Assembly: GCA_013397455.1 (NCBI GenBank)
Contig: VYZB01000169.1
Span: 1,151,127-1,215,126 of the forward strand
Origin: Crotophaga sulcirostris
Taxonomy: Eukaryota > Chordata > Aves > Cuculiformes > Crotophagidae
Direction: 5' to 3'
DNA length: 64,000 bases
The translations under genes were made by a program, and so were the position numbers. Below the pieces are notes generated by a model that had not been told where the DNA came from, searched no databases, and saw only the letters and a program-made list of their open reading frames with translations. Shown here piece after piece: positions 27,262-39,464 of the stretch (the stretch's first letter is position 1; each line of letters begins with the position of its first letter).

Positions 27262-30200
27262 TTGTTTTGCTGTTTAACCTGGACTTAATGCTATTTCAAA
27301 TCCAAACTTAAGGCACTGCAGTGACCAGACATGGATGTTGGAGGCAAACTACAAAAGACACTGCTCGCTCTGCCACCAAGGAAGGGAGGAGACACATTTA
27401 GGCAACTTGAATCATTTAGCAACCCAATGCCAAGGGCAGCTCGGCTCTCCTGTAGTAAAGAACCTTATCTGCCTTCACCAGGCATTATTATTTCATCTTT
27501 TAACCTGTCTGCCCTATGGTACTGCTAACAGTCCTTCCTTGGACCTGGCTGTACAGGTCTTGCAAAGCTCTGTACTTTCTTTCCTTCCCATCCACCCTTC
27601 TCCTGCTGTTAATGACACTTGTAATCTTCTTACATTGTGCCTAGGATCCACCAGCTTTACCCGCTAAATACTTTCCCTTTAGGTTTCCCCACCTCTTTAG
27701 GCAGCCCCCCACCTTTTCCATGTTCGCTGTTCTTTCAGAAATCACAACCATGGCAGTTCAACAAAAAGAATCACAGAAAACACATCTGTGTGCCCTCTCA
27801 CTTGTCCTCACTCTTGTCTCTGCCTTGCTAAATGCCCCCAGCAGTTGCCTTTGCAACATAAGCTCATCATTAGCAGTTTATCTCATCTCAGCCTGCTCTC
27901 ATTGGTAGGTCTCATTAATGGATGTCTCTCAGCTTGGTTTCCTTGTTAGCGCTTCCTGGGGTCTCAGATTCTGTTTGCAATCGCGACCAACTCAGACAAG
28001 CTTTGTATTTCCAGAAGCAGTTTGTTGGGAGGTGGGTCCCAGCCTGTACGCTGGGACATGACTGCCATCACTCTTCTGAGATGGTTTTTGAAGGACTCCT
28101 TCCCTCCCCCCTTTTGGAACACCAGGAATGCCACCATGTGTGTTTCCAGTACCTATGTTGTACCACTGCCAGCTGTCTGCAACGCCTACTGATGCGCTCA
28201 GAGGACCCTCCCCACCTCATTGTCGGAGAACCAAGACACAGAGAGCCAATGATACAGATTCACACTAAGCAAAAATCCACTATTCTGTCTTCCATGCTCC
28301 AAGCTCATTCTCTAGCTACTTGATCATCTTTCTTCACTACTTTGCATGAGGGCTAGATAGAAAAAAAAGTCACATACGTTGCTTTTCTGCCTTTAACTAT
28401 GATCCCAGCACGATTTATTCTGGCAACTCCAGGAGAAGCGGACAGCTAAGGCCATACTGCAGGCACATGACACCAAAACTGAAACACTGATCATCTAACA
28501 CAGGGTGGGTTTTTTCACACAAGCTTTAACAACAACACGTAATACCACCAGAGAGTCTGTATCACTTCCACTGAAGGCCACTCTACCCTTTGAACACAAA
28601 CCTCATTTGATAGCAATGCTCTGTACAACAAACACAAGCCTTTCCCAGGAAAAGCTGCATGGTTTTTGGCCCATGGTAGGATGCTCTGGGCAGAGATGCC
28701 TTTGTTCACATCCCACTGCTGGAGATCAGCCTGTATCCCTCCTGTGAGCTCTACATCCCACTTTGTAGCCATAAGAAGAAAACACTGGTGACTTTCAAAC
28801 AAACCTCACAGAAGGTGCAGCTCCCTCCTGTGCTCCTTGGATAAAACGTCAGTATACTTGCCTCGCTCAAAACACAGGGATTTCTGGCAATTATTTTGTA
28901 GAAACGGACCATTAAGAACATCCTCCAGAGACAGCCTGCAGTGGCTCTCCATCCCCAAGCACTGCTCCTGCTGTGGCCACAGTTGTGTGATACAGTGTGG
29001 AGCTGAAAGTAAGGAACCATGTGGCAACACCCCCAGCCAGGGAAGCCCACAATTCCCTCCTCCACCCAGGGGGAGACTGCTGAAGATACAACCCCTTTTT
29101 GTCCATTTACAGACCCAGTGAAGCCTGGCACTGTTTGAATTAAAAACCAAAAACACAGACAGGCAAAGGAAAACAATAAGGCAGACTAAAAGTAAAAGAA
29201 AAATCCAGCACGTTAAGGTCTGATCGCTAAAGTGTGGCCAATAACTGTCACATTTACATGCTCCGCTCACTCCAAGCAATGCTGTTTCTTGCTCTGTTTT
29301 GCAGTGGCTACGTAATTCATCCTGTTTAGCACTTCTGCATGCTTTGGCAGATAAAATATTGATCAGCCTGCCAAGAAACACAGTGTGCCATTCTGTTTTC
29401 TTGTCAGAACTCGGTAATGAACTACATTTATCAAGAGCATCCTCTCTGTGAAAGGTCAGTGGTGAATGTGGCTAAATTGTGATGACAGATCATTAATCCA
29501 GTTCCCTCAATAATTGCCCTCTTTAAGAATATTACTCCTGGTTTCTCTGAATTGTAGGTTTTTACAGTGGGATCCCTCAGCAATCTTCAACCCACTTCTG
29601 AGTCAAAGCAGATAAGGGAGAAACAGCAAGTCTGGGGATTAAGTGTCCTTCAAAGGAAAGCAGTTAACATTAAATAAAAATAACGTGAGGAAGCACAGAG
29701 CTTGCTTTGATGGGTAAACTAATCTCCTCGTGAAACGTCATTGTGCAAGGTGCCTTGCAATGCAATGATTACTAGAAATATCAGCACTGCTTTAAATACC
29801 AAAAATGATCTGATAACACCTGGAGAGCACAAATCCCTCGGTGTACAGCTAACCTGACAGTAGGTGTGAACCTAAACATGTACAGAAGTCTTTAGAGGAT
29901 TTGAGCCCCACTGGTTACTGAGCTATTTGTCGGCACAGCCACAGAGGCTGCACAAATGGAAGGTGGCACCTGCAGCTCTTCATAAAATCCATGACCAAAG
30001 CTGTGTGGTCATTAGTGTCCAGGCTAAGCACAAAACTACGTGATTATCCACACAAGAAGGAATATACGCAGATTCAAATTTCTCATGACCCTCCAAAGAC
30101 TTTGGAGAAGGTTCCCCTGGGCAGCATCTCCACACTGCAGCCCATGTGCTCTCCAGTCTGGGCTCCAGTCCTTGAAAATCTGCTCATCCCAATAGTCCCA

Positions 30201-31365
30201 ACCCAGGATTAGACTTGATAAGCTACCACTGCAGGCGAGTTAGGACATCAGCACCCAGCTTCCCATGTGGAGCTGTCAGCCCTGTCTGGCTCCCTGCATC
30301 CCAGACCATCACCCCCTCCAGAAATCCACCTGCAACAGCAGGACCACACCACTGCTCACTGTCACTGCAGGGAGCACAGGAATAACCAGCACAAATGAAC
30401 CATCAACGAAGGGGAACTCCAGTAGCCCTAATTTTCAAGGCAAACCTTCACCACCACCAAATGTGGTAATAAAGAGTTGTTTGGAACAGGCTGGAGAGTG
30501 TCATTTCTAAGGCAGGAGGCACCAGGGGTGTCATTTTATCTGACAGTTCCTCTTAGACCGTGCTGGCTATTTTCTTTCTGGCTGTTCCTATAGCAGTTTT
30601 CTAGCTCTGGGAATAAATTCAGAGCAGGAGATGGGAACACTAAGCTTTATTTTCTCATCCATTTCCATAGGGCAAAAAGAGATGTAGTTACCAAAAATAA
30701 CATTTCTAGACAAAATTAAGGGGATTTGAGAAAGGTTTTGTTTTCAAACAGCCCATCCTTTCATATGCTTTACTTAGGCTTTATCTGGTACTGTCAGAAG
30801 CACCAGAAAAGGACTAAACTAAAATGTTACAGGATACAAATTTATTCATGATCGTATCTCCTTAATTCTTGTGCCTTTTATGGCTAAATTACCCATCAAC
30901 AACAGCCCGTTTTCGTGCATACAAAATGAAAGTGTTGGCACGTGTAAACTACAGAAATGTGGTCCCAAAACATCAGGTTGCTAAATCCGAGCAAGATGAT
31001 TATGTGAACTTTTACAACAATAATCCTTGGCCTTGTAGCCCGTTTACCTTGACAGAGCAGTTTTACGTAAGGACAGGAAAATTAAAGATGACTTCAGTTC
31101 TTTAGGGGTCTCATTGCAAATCCCCATTCCTCCATGCAAATTTTCTACCTGTCTCCTTTTATCTATCTTCCTCTTTCTTTAATTCCTCTTTTTTTGCACA
31201 TGTATGGAGACATTGAATGGACTTTCCTCCTACTTCTCCTGTGTGGTTAGAAAGGAGGAGTAAAAACCTGCTTTTCTCAACAAGTTGAGTGAACAGACTC
31301 CTCTGAGAAAACGTAGCAGTTTTTGGCAGTAAGAGAGAGAAGAATATCCAGGAAGCTTTATGAAG

Positions 31366-31463
31366 TCATAGAATCATAGAATGTTGTAAGTTGGAAGGGA
31401 CCCACAAGGGTCATCAAATCCAGCTCCTGTCCCTGCATGGGACAACCCCAACATTCACACAAC
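31366..31463 (-). mobile_element. CR1 LINE 3' fragment, third subfamily type
   Basis: On the plus strand it starts 'tcatagaatcatagaatgtt' and contains 'gttggaagggacccacaagg' and 'tccctgcatgggacaacccc'. It is an antisense CR1 3' end with an internal sequence unlike the main group. The inner boundary is uncertain. Confidence 0.88.
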
Positions 31464-31594
31464 AATGCAGAGTTTTCTTGCAATTTAGAGACATCTTTGA
31501 GGTTTGAACCTTCCCCTGCTCTGATTTTTACAGGCTGTAAGTAACCAGGTCTGAGCAAATCAATTTAGTATGAATTAAAATTAACCCAAGTATG

Positions 31595-31969
31595 ACAGGC
31601 TGAGAGAGTTGGGGTTGTTCAGCCTGGAGAAGAAAGGGTTCTGGAGAGACCTTAGAGCAGCCTCCAGTACTGAAAGAGGTTCCAGGAAAGCATGGAGTGA
31701 CAGGATGAGAGGGAATGGTTTAAACTGGAAGGGGGAAGATTTAGATTAGACATTAGGAAGAAATTCTTCACGGTGAGGGTGGGGAGGCCCTGGCATAGGT
31801 TGTCCAGAGAAGTGGTGGTTGCCCCATCCCTGGAGATGCCCAAGGTCAGGCTGGACGTGGCTTTGAGCACTCTGATCCAGTGGGAGGTGTCCCTGCCCAC
31901 GGCAGGGGGGTTGGGTTGGAACTGGATGGACTTTAAGGTCCCTTCCAACACAAACCATTCTATGATTCC
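31595..31969 (+). mobile_element. CR1 LINE 3' end
   Basis: Starts 'acaggctgagagagttgggg' and passes through 'agattagacattaggaagaa' and 'ggtgggaggccc'-like blocks to 'accattctatgattcc'. It is 5'-truncated and lies 130 bases from the oppositely oriented copy at 31366-31463. Confidence 0.95.
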
Positions 31970-33083
31970 AACCTTAATCTATAAGAAGTCATTGTATCAA
32001 CCATTTGACTTGATCATTCAGAGAAAGCTTCTTATAAAACACCAGGCAGTGCTTTGCAGCGATCACACTGCAGGTAACAGCACTGCAATGTTTCTGTAAT
32101 GTCTGATAATAACGCAAAGCGCATCCGCTCCCTCCAAAGACCAACAAACACCACGATTCCTTAACGTCGCTGTGCAAAGAGGGAGCCACATGCCGTGGAC
32201 GTGACATTTAGGTAAAGCTGGTTAATTGCATCGCGCCCCCATCGCAGCGCTACCCGCCTGCCTACTTTCCACACAGCTAAACCCCTCAAAGGCTGAGTAC
32301 CTTTTTTATTCCTGATTTGAATTTACAAGTGAAGTGAAACTCTGGTAAAGTTCCCGCGAAGAGGAGCAGATGTTTAACATCATGCAAATTCATGAACATT
32401 AGCAATCCTTCAGCTGCTACTGCCGAAAAAATTCAATTAACAATAAAAGCTCAAACTAACTTGCTTATCTTAGGGATATGTTTCAGTTAATAAGATGTAC
32501 ATTTATCAGATAACCATATTTAATTTAGCAGCAACTGGGAGCTCACTGAATATATCACAGAAATGGAATATATTCTATGAAGCAGATACTATTAAACACT
32601 AGACATTTACAACCTGGAAGAGTTAAAACTTGCCTCAGCATATATTTATTTCAATATTTCATTTTATTACAAGAAAAAGCACCCATCTATTACTTTGTGA
32701 GTTTTTAAAATAAATTAAAAACTTACAGCATCAGAAGAATAAATTCCCCATTCTATAAACAAAAACTCTATTCCTACCTTAAACAATCACATTCCGAACT
32801 GCATAAAACTAAATGAATCACACGCCTTAGCCCCAAATGCAGAGGAAAAGAGATGGATGGATTTGCAGCCTTTCGGAAAGTTCTAAGAATTACAGCTTGG
32901 TTTACCAAGTCCAAAAGCCAATTCTAGATTTGCATCCTTCCTGGGAGGGAGCAGGCAGTGGGACAGGCAGGAGATGACAGGAGCAGCCCCAGGGAGGAGG
33001 CAGGAGGAAGCTTGCAGGTAGGAAAGCGCGTCGTAAATGTAATTTATCAAGTGCCTATCACTGCCTAGGCTATGTGCCACAGA

Positions 33084-33352
33084 TTTATAGATTTTAAAGC
33101 CAGAAGGAATCATGTGCCCACTCCGACCCCCTCCATTCCACAGGCACCAAATTCAATGAGATGTTCCCTGCAGCAGCTCCATGATTTGTTTGCTCTATAG
33201 CACACCTCCTAGGACGGCTTCCAGCCCTGATTTAAGCATATAAGGGTAATTTTTCAAATGATTACTTAGTCTCAGTGGGCAAACATATTTTATTTTTAAT
33301 TTGCTTAGCTTAAATTTCCATCTACTGAATTTTGTAACTCATTTATCTGGTA
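33084..33352 (-). mobile_element. Old CR1-like LINE relic (deep reptile-type family)
   Basis: On the plus strand it reads 'tttatagattttaaagccag' followed by 'aaggaatcatgtgcccactc'. About 150 bases on there is a 'cttccagccctgatttaag' block, then 'gcttagcttaaatttccatc'. The order and wording match an old CR1-type element that I recall from turtles and crocodilians. It is much more diverged than the avian CR1 copies, and its ends are approximate. Confidence 0.6.
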
Positions 33353-34685
33353 CATCAAACCATAAGGCTTACATCCCATATGTCATCTTTCCTGGTTTGC
33401 AGTGATACTTGGCTCAGGTCACGCCTTACCTGTCCTGTCTGATGAGCTGTGGGCTCTCACTAAAGCAGCTCGTGTTCTGAGTGATTGTGTTTTTTCTCTT
33501 TTCTGTGGATTTTATCATCCTATACTGGGCACCAAACCGACTGTGGTCCAAGAACCTTTGGCTTCTAGTAAGCAATGGGCGGCTCTAACACAATCCAGTG
33601 CCCAGACCACCTGAGCTGGGCCAGATCCTTTGTGGTGCTACAAGGGGATGCTCCACTACCCACAGGAGCCCAAACCCATTCCCAGGCCAGGGATTTATAG
33701 AAGATCATGGTAAACAACTGCACTCATCTCACAAGGATGTCGCTCCCAAAGATGCACTCAGACAGCATCATCAAACACTATTCAGAACGAAGAAGACGTA
33801 ACTAACAGCAGTGTCTGGACTGGAAAAGTTTTCTACGTGATACCATAAGCTATTTTATACACAAGGCTATTAAAAACAAGGCTATTCCTCCTGCTGTTTT
33901 TATTAGTCGTTAAAAAATTAAAAGTGTTTGTCAAACCAGAGAGAAGAAACAATGCCGTGAACATCAAAGCACACGAAGAAGGAACGCCATGCAGCCAAGT
34001 CAAACAACTGATAAGTAACCCCTACACTGCTCATCCAAACTATTCAGTGAATGTAAATACAGTAATAGAAATCATGAGTGAATTATGCATGATTCATAGA
34101 CACAAAACTGGCTGTGTGCAGTGATTAATTTATTCACAACACAGCCCATCCTGCCATAGATCTATCACTGCACAGAGACAGAATTTACACACACATAACT
34201 CACACACCTAACTCCATGTTCCTGCTGCGTAGTCTCTCCAAATTGCATTTTGTCTTCGGATTGTATCGTTTTTTCTTTGTAAAAACCATTAGGCTAAATT
34301 AGTGATGCTCCATCCTAACTTGCAGATGGGGGGGCAGGGAGCAGGAGAGGAAAATGTGCCGCACACAGCTGTTTTTAACAGTGACAGGAAAATGAGCTTA
34401 AAGAATGTCTAATTACTTAAGATCCCAACCCAAAACAAATTCACAGCGTAATGAATTGAAACAATTATCGAGAAACACTGGATTGAAAAAGCCTGGGAAG
34501 ACAGCACCCGAGATTGCTGTTTTTAAATGAAGGGAATAGACCTGGCAAACCACTAATGCCTTGGGAGTGCTGCTTTACCAATGTTGAAGCCAAACCTTGA
34601 TGAGCAATTTGCAGGACAAAAACACTCCTTCTTTCTGGCCATCTGAAGTGTCTGAAAACCTCTATGACATATCACTCATCATAGC

Positions 34686-34850
34686 GTCATAGAATGGCTT
34701 GAGTTGGAAGGGACCTCAAAGTCCACCCAGTTCCAAGCCCCTGCTATGGGCAGGGACACCTCCCACTGGATCAGGACACTCAAAGCCCCATCCAACACCT
34801 TCAACACCTCTAGGTATGGGGCAGCTATGACTTCTCTGGGCAGTCATCAC
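34686..34850 (-). mobile_element. CR1 LINE 3' end, eroded
   Basis: On the plus strand it starts 'tcatagaatggcttgagttg' and carries 'gggcagggacacctcccact' and 'tatggggcagctatgacttc'. It is shorter and more diverged than the copy at 13585. Confidence 0.92.
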
Positions 34851-35481
34851 AAACTGGAAGAGTTACTTTTTGTACAGTGATTATTAGCTTCGCTCACTCT
34901 TCGCTTCAGTAGTTACATGAGGAGGAGACTTGGTCCATTGGTCTGAGTGACCAGAAAGTTTTGGCCACCTTTTCAACATAGCCAGCTCGCGATCCTTATT
35001 TCTATACAGAAAATCTCATCATGATTTCAACCCAGACACGCTGTAATTTAAATTAATGAAACCAAACAGGCTTTTGTTAGATAAATGGTATGTTTGCTCC
35101 TTATGTCTGCTTCAGTTCATGATGCTATGCAAGCTGCTGTTTGACATTTCACAATTCTCTACCTTATTCCTATTACAGAAAGTAAAATTGTCTGGATTCC
35201 TCCGGGAAGTAACCAGTATTCACTTTTTTATAGCTGACTGGCACATTTATCAAATACTTCTAGATAGCAAATGCATTATTTGGAAGCTTTAATAAATGTT
35301 AAAGTCCTCTGGCACGAATGTAAATTTTACTGATCCTGTTGTGCTCTGAAACACTTACCTTTCCAAACAACTCACTGGCTTCTACTGTCAGGAGGAGCAC
35401 TTCACCTCCACCCTCTGCTAAGGATCCCACTAATCTGAATCCCAGATAAAGGCACTTCGCTTCTTCCTGTCTGATTCATCT

Positions 35482-35520
35482 GTACCATGAATTATGGTAC
35501 TTCCCATGGCCATGGGAAGT
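35482..35520. repeat. Adjacent inverted repeats including a 22-base perfect palindrome
   Basis: Positions 35499-35520 form a perfect 22-base palindrome (11-base half-site 'acttcccatgg'). Immediately before it, 'gtaccat' (35482-35488) and 'atggtac' (35494-35500) are inverted around a 5-base spacer and overlap the palindrome by two bases. Confidence 0.9.
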
Positions 35521-36696
35521 GGTCAGCAATAGAAACGATAAAGGCTACTGCATGCCATCCTTGGTGATGGATGGAGTCAAGAACATGGAATTATTTTCTT
35601 GGGTATTTGTGTAAACAGGTTTTCCCTGCTGCCTTATCAGAGGCAGTCTTGCTTCTATCTCTGCATGATCTGCCCTGGGACAGCTTTGTCCTCTATAACT
35701 TTTTCAAGCAATTCTGAGCCAGCCATTGCTCAGAAACATTTACCCTTTTTCTCTCATCTCCACTCAGAAGGTTTGTGATGTTTACAGCTGCCCCTGTAGA
35801 CAGGGAGAGTAAAGGATACACACACGCTGGCAACTCATTCTCATGACATTTTCAATCCAACTGCAATAAGAAAACACCACAGTTCTCCCCAGACCCGTGT
35901 GCCGTTTCCACATCCTCATAATCAAAGACATTCAGAGAAATCCACCGCAAAAAACCTGCTGCTTTTAGGCACTTCCCCACCTTGCACTTGAGCTGTGAAG
36001 TCTCTTGACTGGAGAACCTCTTGCTAAGCACTGAAGGACAATACCATTACAGTAAGCAGGAGTATTTATTATTGTTAAGGATGTGTGTAATGGTCTAATA
36101 ACGATGTGCTGTGACTGTTGTTCAGATGTCATTAGGAGACCTCTCAGACACCTCATTAGTAGATTGTAATGTACACCCTAAAGGGCATTACTGTAATTAT
36201 AAAATGTTAACTTCTAAAGAGGAAAACATGCACAAGGAGGAAGAAAGTACTTCTAACATAAAAAAAAAATTAAAAAGGAACAAGAAACTTCACACAGAAA
36301 GCTCTTAAATTGGTCCAGCAACAACAGATCACAGGGAACCATTTACAGTATGCACATGCATGCATGAGAGTCCACTTACTCCTCCAGAATTTGGTGAGGT
36401 CAAAACTACTCTGCTGTAGCAGTTTTAAGAGTTTCCAACACTTGGAGTGGGATTTTTGTTATTATAATCATTCTGTACAGTAGACGCCAACCCAGAAAAT
36501 AATAGAGCCTCCCATGACAGTCAAAATGACAGAACGTCCCAACTCTGTTAAATCAGATCCTTTCTGAGTGACAAATGGTGCAAATAAGGACTCTGATTCT
36601 TACTGCATCGACCTGGTCAATCGATCACAACATTCAACCCAGCTACACCTTCGAGTACACCTTGAACTGCCTGTGCCAAGGTTACTGCAGCGTTAC

Positions 36697-36898
36697 AGGG
36701 AGGCCCTGGCCCAGGTTGCCCAGAGCAGTGGTGGCTGCCCCATCCCTGGAGGTGTTCCAGGCCAGGTTGGATGGGGCTTGGAGCCCCCTGATCCAGTGGG
36801 AGGGGTCCCTGCCCATGGCAGGCGTGGGACTGGGTGATCTTTAAGGTCCCTTCCAACCCAAATCATTCCCCGATTTCTATGATATGATTCTATGATTG
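36697..36898 (+). mobile_element. CR1 LINE 3' end
   Basis: Starts 'agggaggccctggcccaggt', contains 'ttggagccccctgatccagt' and 'ccctgcccatggcagg', and ends with an expanded terminus (repeats of 'tatgattc'). It is 5'-truncated. Confidence 0.95.
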
Positions 36899-39048
36899 CA
36901 GCTCCCAGGGCTCCAGCACAGCAAGGAAAACACAAATGCATCTACTCTAATTTTCCATTTACAACACAAACCCATGCTGCTCCCCCTGCCCTCTCCCATT
37001 GGAACCCAGACAACAGAAACAACTAGATTTGTATCTCTACTGTAAATCCACATATGCGGAGTAAATGCAGCAGGTCAGGAAACAGAATGAATAAATAAAA
37101 GCTCACCAATGCAACAGGCTGAATTTTGGGGAAGAATTCCTCTCCTGTTTCTTCATGGGATTTGTTTTCCTTTTCTCTTAAGCACTATAATGAGATGATG
37201 AATGGGACAGTCATCTAAGCACTGGAAGTGCTTTGCTGCTGACAACGCAAATAACCTTTCTGTGGTTCAGGGTACCAATTCTGGAGCAGATCTGCTGGAG
37301 GCCTGTCAAGATAACAATATCCCCACACTGAACCATCAGCAGTGGGATTTTTCATTATGTATGTCACCAAAGTACAGAGGGGAGCGTCTCACTGCAGAAA
37401 TAAAGGGATGAAAACATGTTTTTCCCGAAGATTTTCAGCATCAAGAGTGACAGGTATTCCGGGGTAAGGCAGGAATGACAAATCACTATGGTTTGATCTG
37501 CCAGAGCCCTACACTGAGCCTGTGGTGAGAGGGAATTAGCACGATTTAAAGGCTGGGAGCAATGGTCCTGAGGGACCTGCCTGCCCAGGCACAGCACAGT
37601 GGGTGTCAGCACTTCTGTTCCTGTCCTGCAAAGCTTCAGGTTGTGCTCTGCTTGAAGAGGCTGCCTGCAGACCCCACCTAGAGGGTGATGGCATTTCTCT
37701 TCCTTCTTGCAGGGAACTGCTCCCACTTCGCTCACCCCACCGTTGCGGTGGTGCAGTACCAGTGGGTTTTTGCAGGACTTTGCCTTCATTTGCAGCACAG
37801 AAGACTCAAATCAGCATCTGGGTTTGTTTATTTTGCTACCTTTTCCCTGCAGTCAATAAATAAATAAACACAGAAAGTGTATTTATTTACTTTCCCTCCC
37901 ACATAAGACACAAGTTTGGTCATTTCTTCTGCCTTGAACGACCTCTCTCTAGAAAACTAGCAGGAGATTCAGACCATCATTTGATAGCTTTGCCTGCATC
38001 CACATCAACAGAATAAAAATTAATTAACCATTTCCTCTGTGGCTGATGCACTCTGATAAGCACACAGTCACATTAATAGGATGAAGCTCCCAGCTCAAGC
38101 TTATCCAGTAAAGTAACTCTTAAGTTGTGTTCTTCTTTTAACACATTAGCAGTCAAAGAGCTGAAAACTTTTAAAACTAATATTCTAAAATTTTATGCTT
38201 CACATGCTAGGATTTGTAATACCACAAACTGTTTTGAGTTGCAGTCAGTCAAGCAGAAAGTATACCTATGGCTGTCAGATAAATTTATTTCGAACTGTGA
38301 AAAAATTATATTGCTAGGGAACGTAAGGGAGCATCCTGCCATCCCAAAGATACCAGCCAACAGCCTGTTGGCCTAATTCGTATTTCAGAGATATTGCAAG
38401 TGACCCGTGCACAAAACGTGATGGTGGCATCCATGAGTAAATTTGTAGCAACCACGCAATCCTGTCGCACTTCTTAAAAAAAAGAAATTTAGAAAGATTG
38501 CATATCTGGAACTCTGTTAAGATGTGCAGGAGGTCACAGTGCCTCAGTCTGCACAGTATGAGGTGCCTGGATTACACAGACGTCGGGAGAAACTACAGAA
38601 ATGCATTTGCACACAGTTGTTTCTTTGCAAATCCCCGTGCCCACCATTTCTTACCTCCTCTATCTGCATGGGAACCAAAATGTATGTGAAAGCCCTGAGA
38701 AAACCAGAAAACATCAGAGCAACAAGTTGTCTGAAGCTCATTAAATTTTGATTCTTCTTCCCTATGACACACAGAGATCAATCTCTGGCTAACTGTGCCA
38801 CTCCCTTTTTTTTGGCTTCCAGTTTGTTCATTCCCTTCCAACAGACTCTTTTGCTGTTCCCTCTATACGTTCAGGCTGGGGGAAGCCATTATAGGAAACC
38901 TCAAACCTTTGACTTTTCATAAGAAACCAACCCCAAGGGCTTACAAACCATGCACTCAGCCAGGAAAGCCATGCACAAGTCTCCTTCTAATGGACAGCCC
39001 TTCTCCGCAGCATTTCATCTGGTCCTTTTGTCTGGTGAGCTTTATGGC

Positions 39049-39464
39049 ACAGAACTGGTTTGGGTTGGAGGGCACATTAAGGTCCATCCAGTCCCACTCC
39101 TGCCATGGGCAGGGACACCTCCCACTGGGTCAGGGGGCTCCAAGCCCCATCCAACCTGGCCTTGAACACCTCCAGGGATGGGGCAGCCACAGCTTCCCTG
39201 GGCAGCCTGGGCCAGGGCCTCCCCACCCTCACAGCAAAACATTTCTCCCTAAGATCTCATCTCAATCTCCCCTCTTTCAGCTTAAAACCATTTCCCCTCA
39301 TCCTGTCCCTGCACCCCCTGACCAAGAGCCCCTCCCCAGCTTTCCTGGAGCCCCTTTCAGTACTGGAGGCTGCTCTAAAGTCTCCCCAGAGTCTTTTTCT
39401 TCTCCTGGCTGAACAATCCCAACTCTCCCAGCCTGTCCTCATATGGGATGTGCCCCAGCCTTTC
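39049..39464 (-). mobile_element. CR1 LINE 3' end
   Basis: On the plus strand it starts 'cacagaactggtttgggttg', runs through 'ggggctccaagccccatcca', 'tttcctggagcccctttcag' and 'tgaacaatcccaactctccc', and ends near 'atgggatgtgccccagcctt'. It is one of the longer copies. The overlapping 205- and 134-codon plus-strand frames are antisense CR1 and not genes. Confidence 0.95.

Noticed and set aside
28914..28960. Minus-strand 'ESHCRL' resembling the ENHCKL motif of the FSTL4 Kazal exon
   Set aside because: There is no CGSDG sequence before it and no matching cysteine spacing after it. The similarity is six residues and looks like chance.
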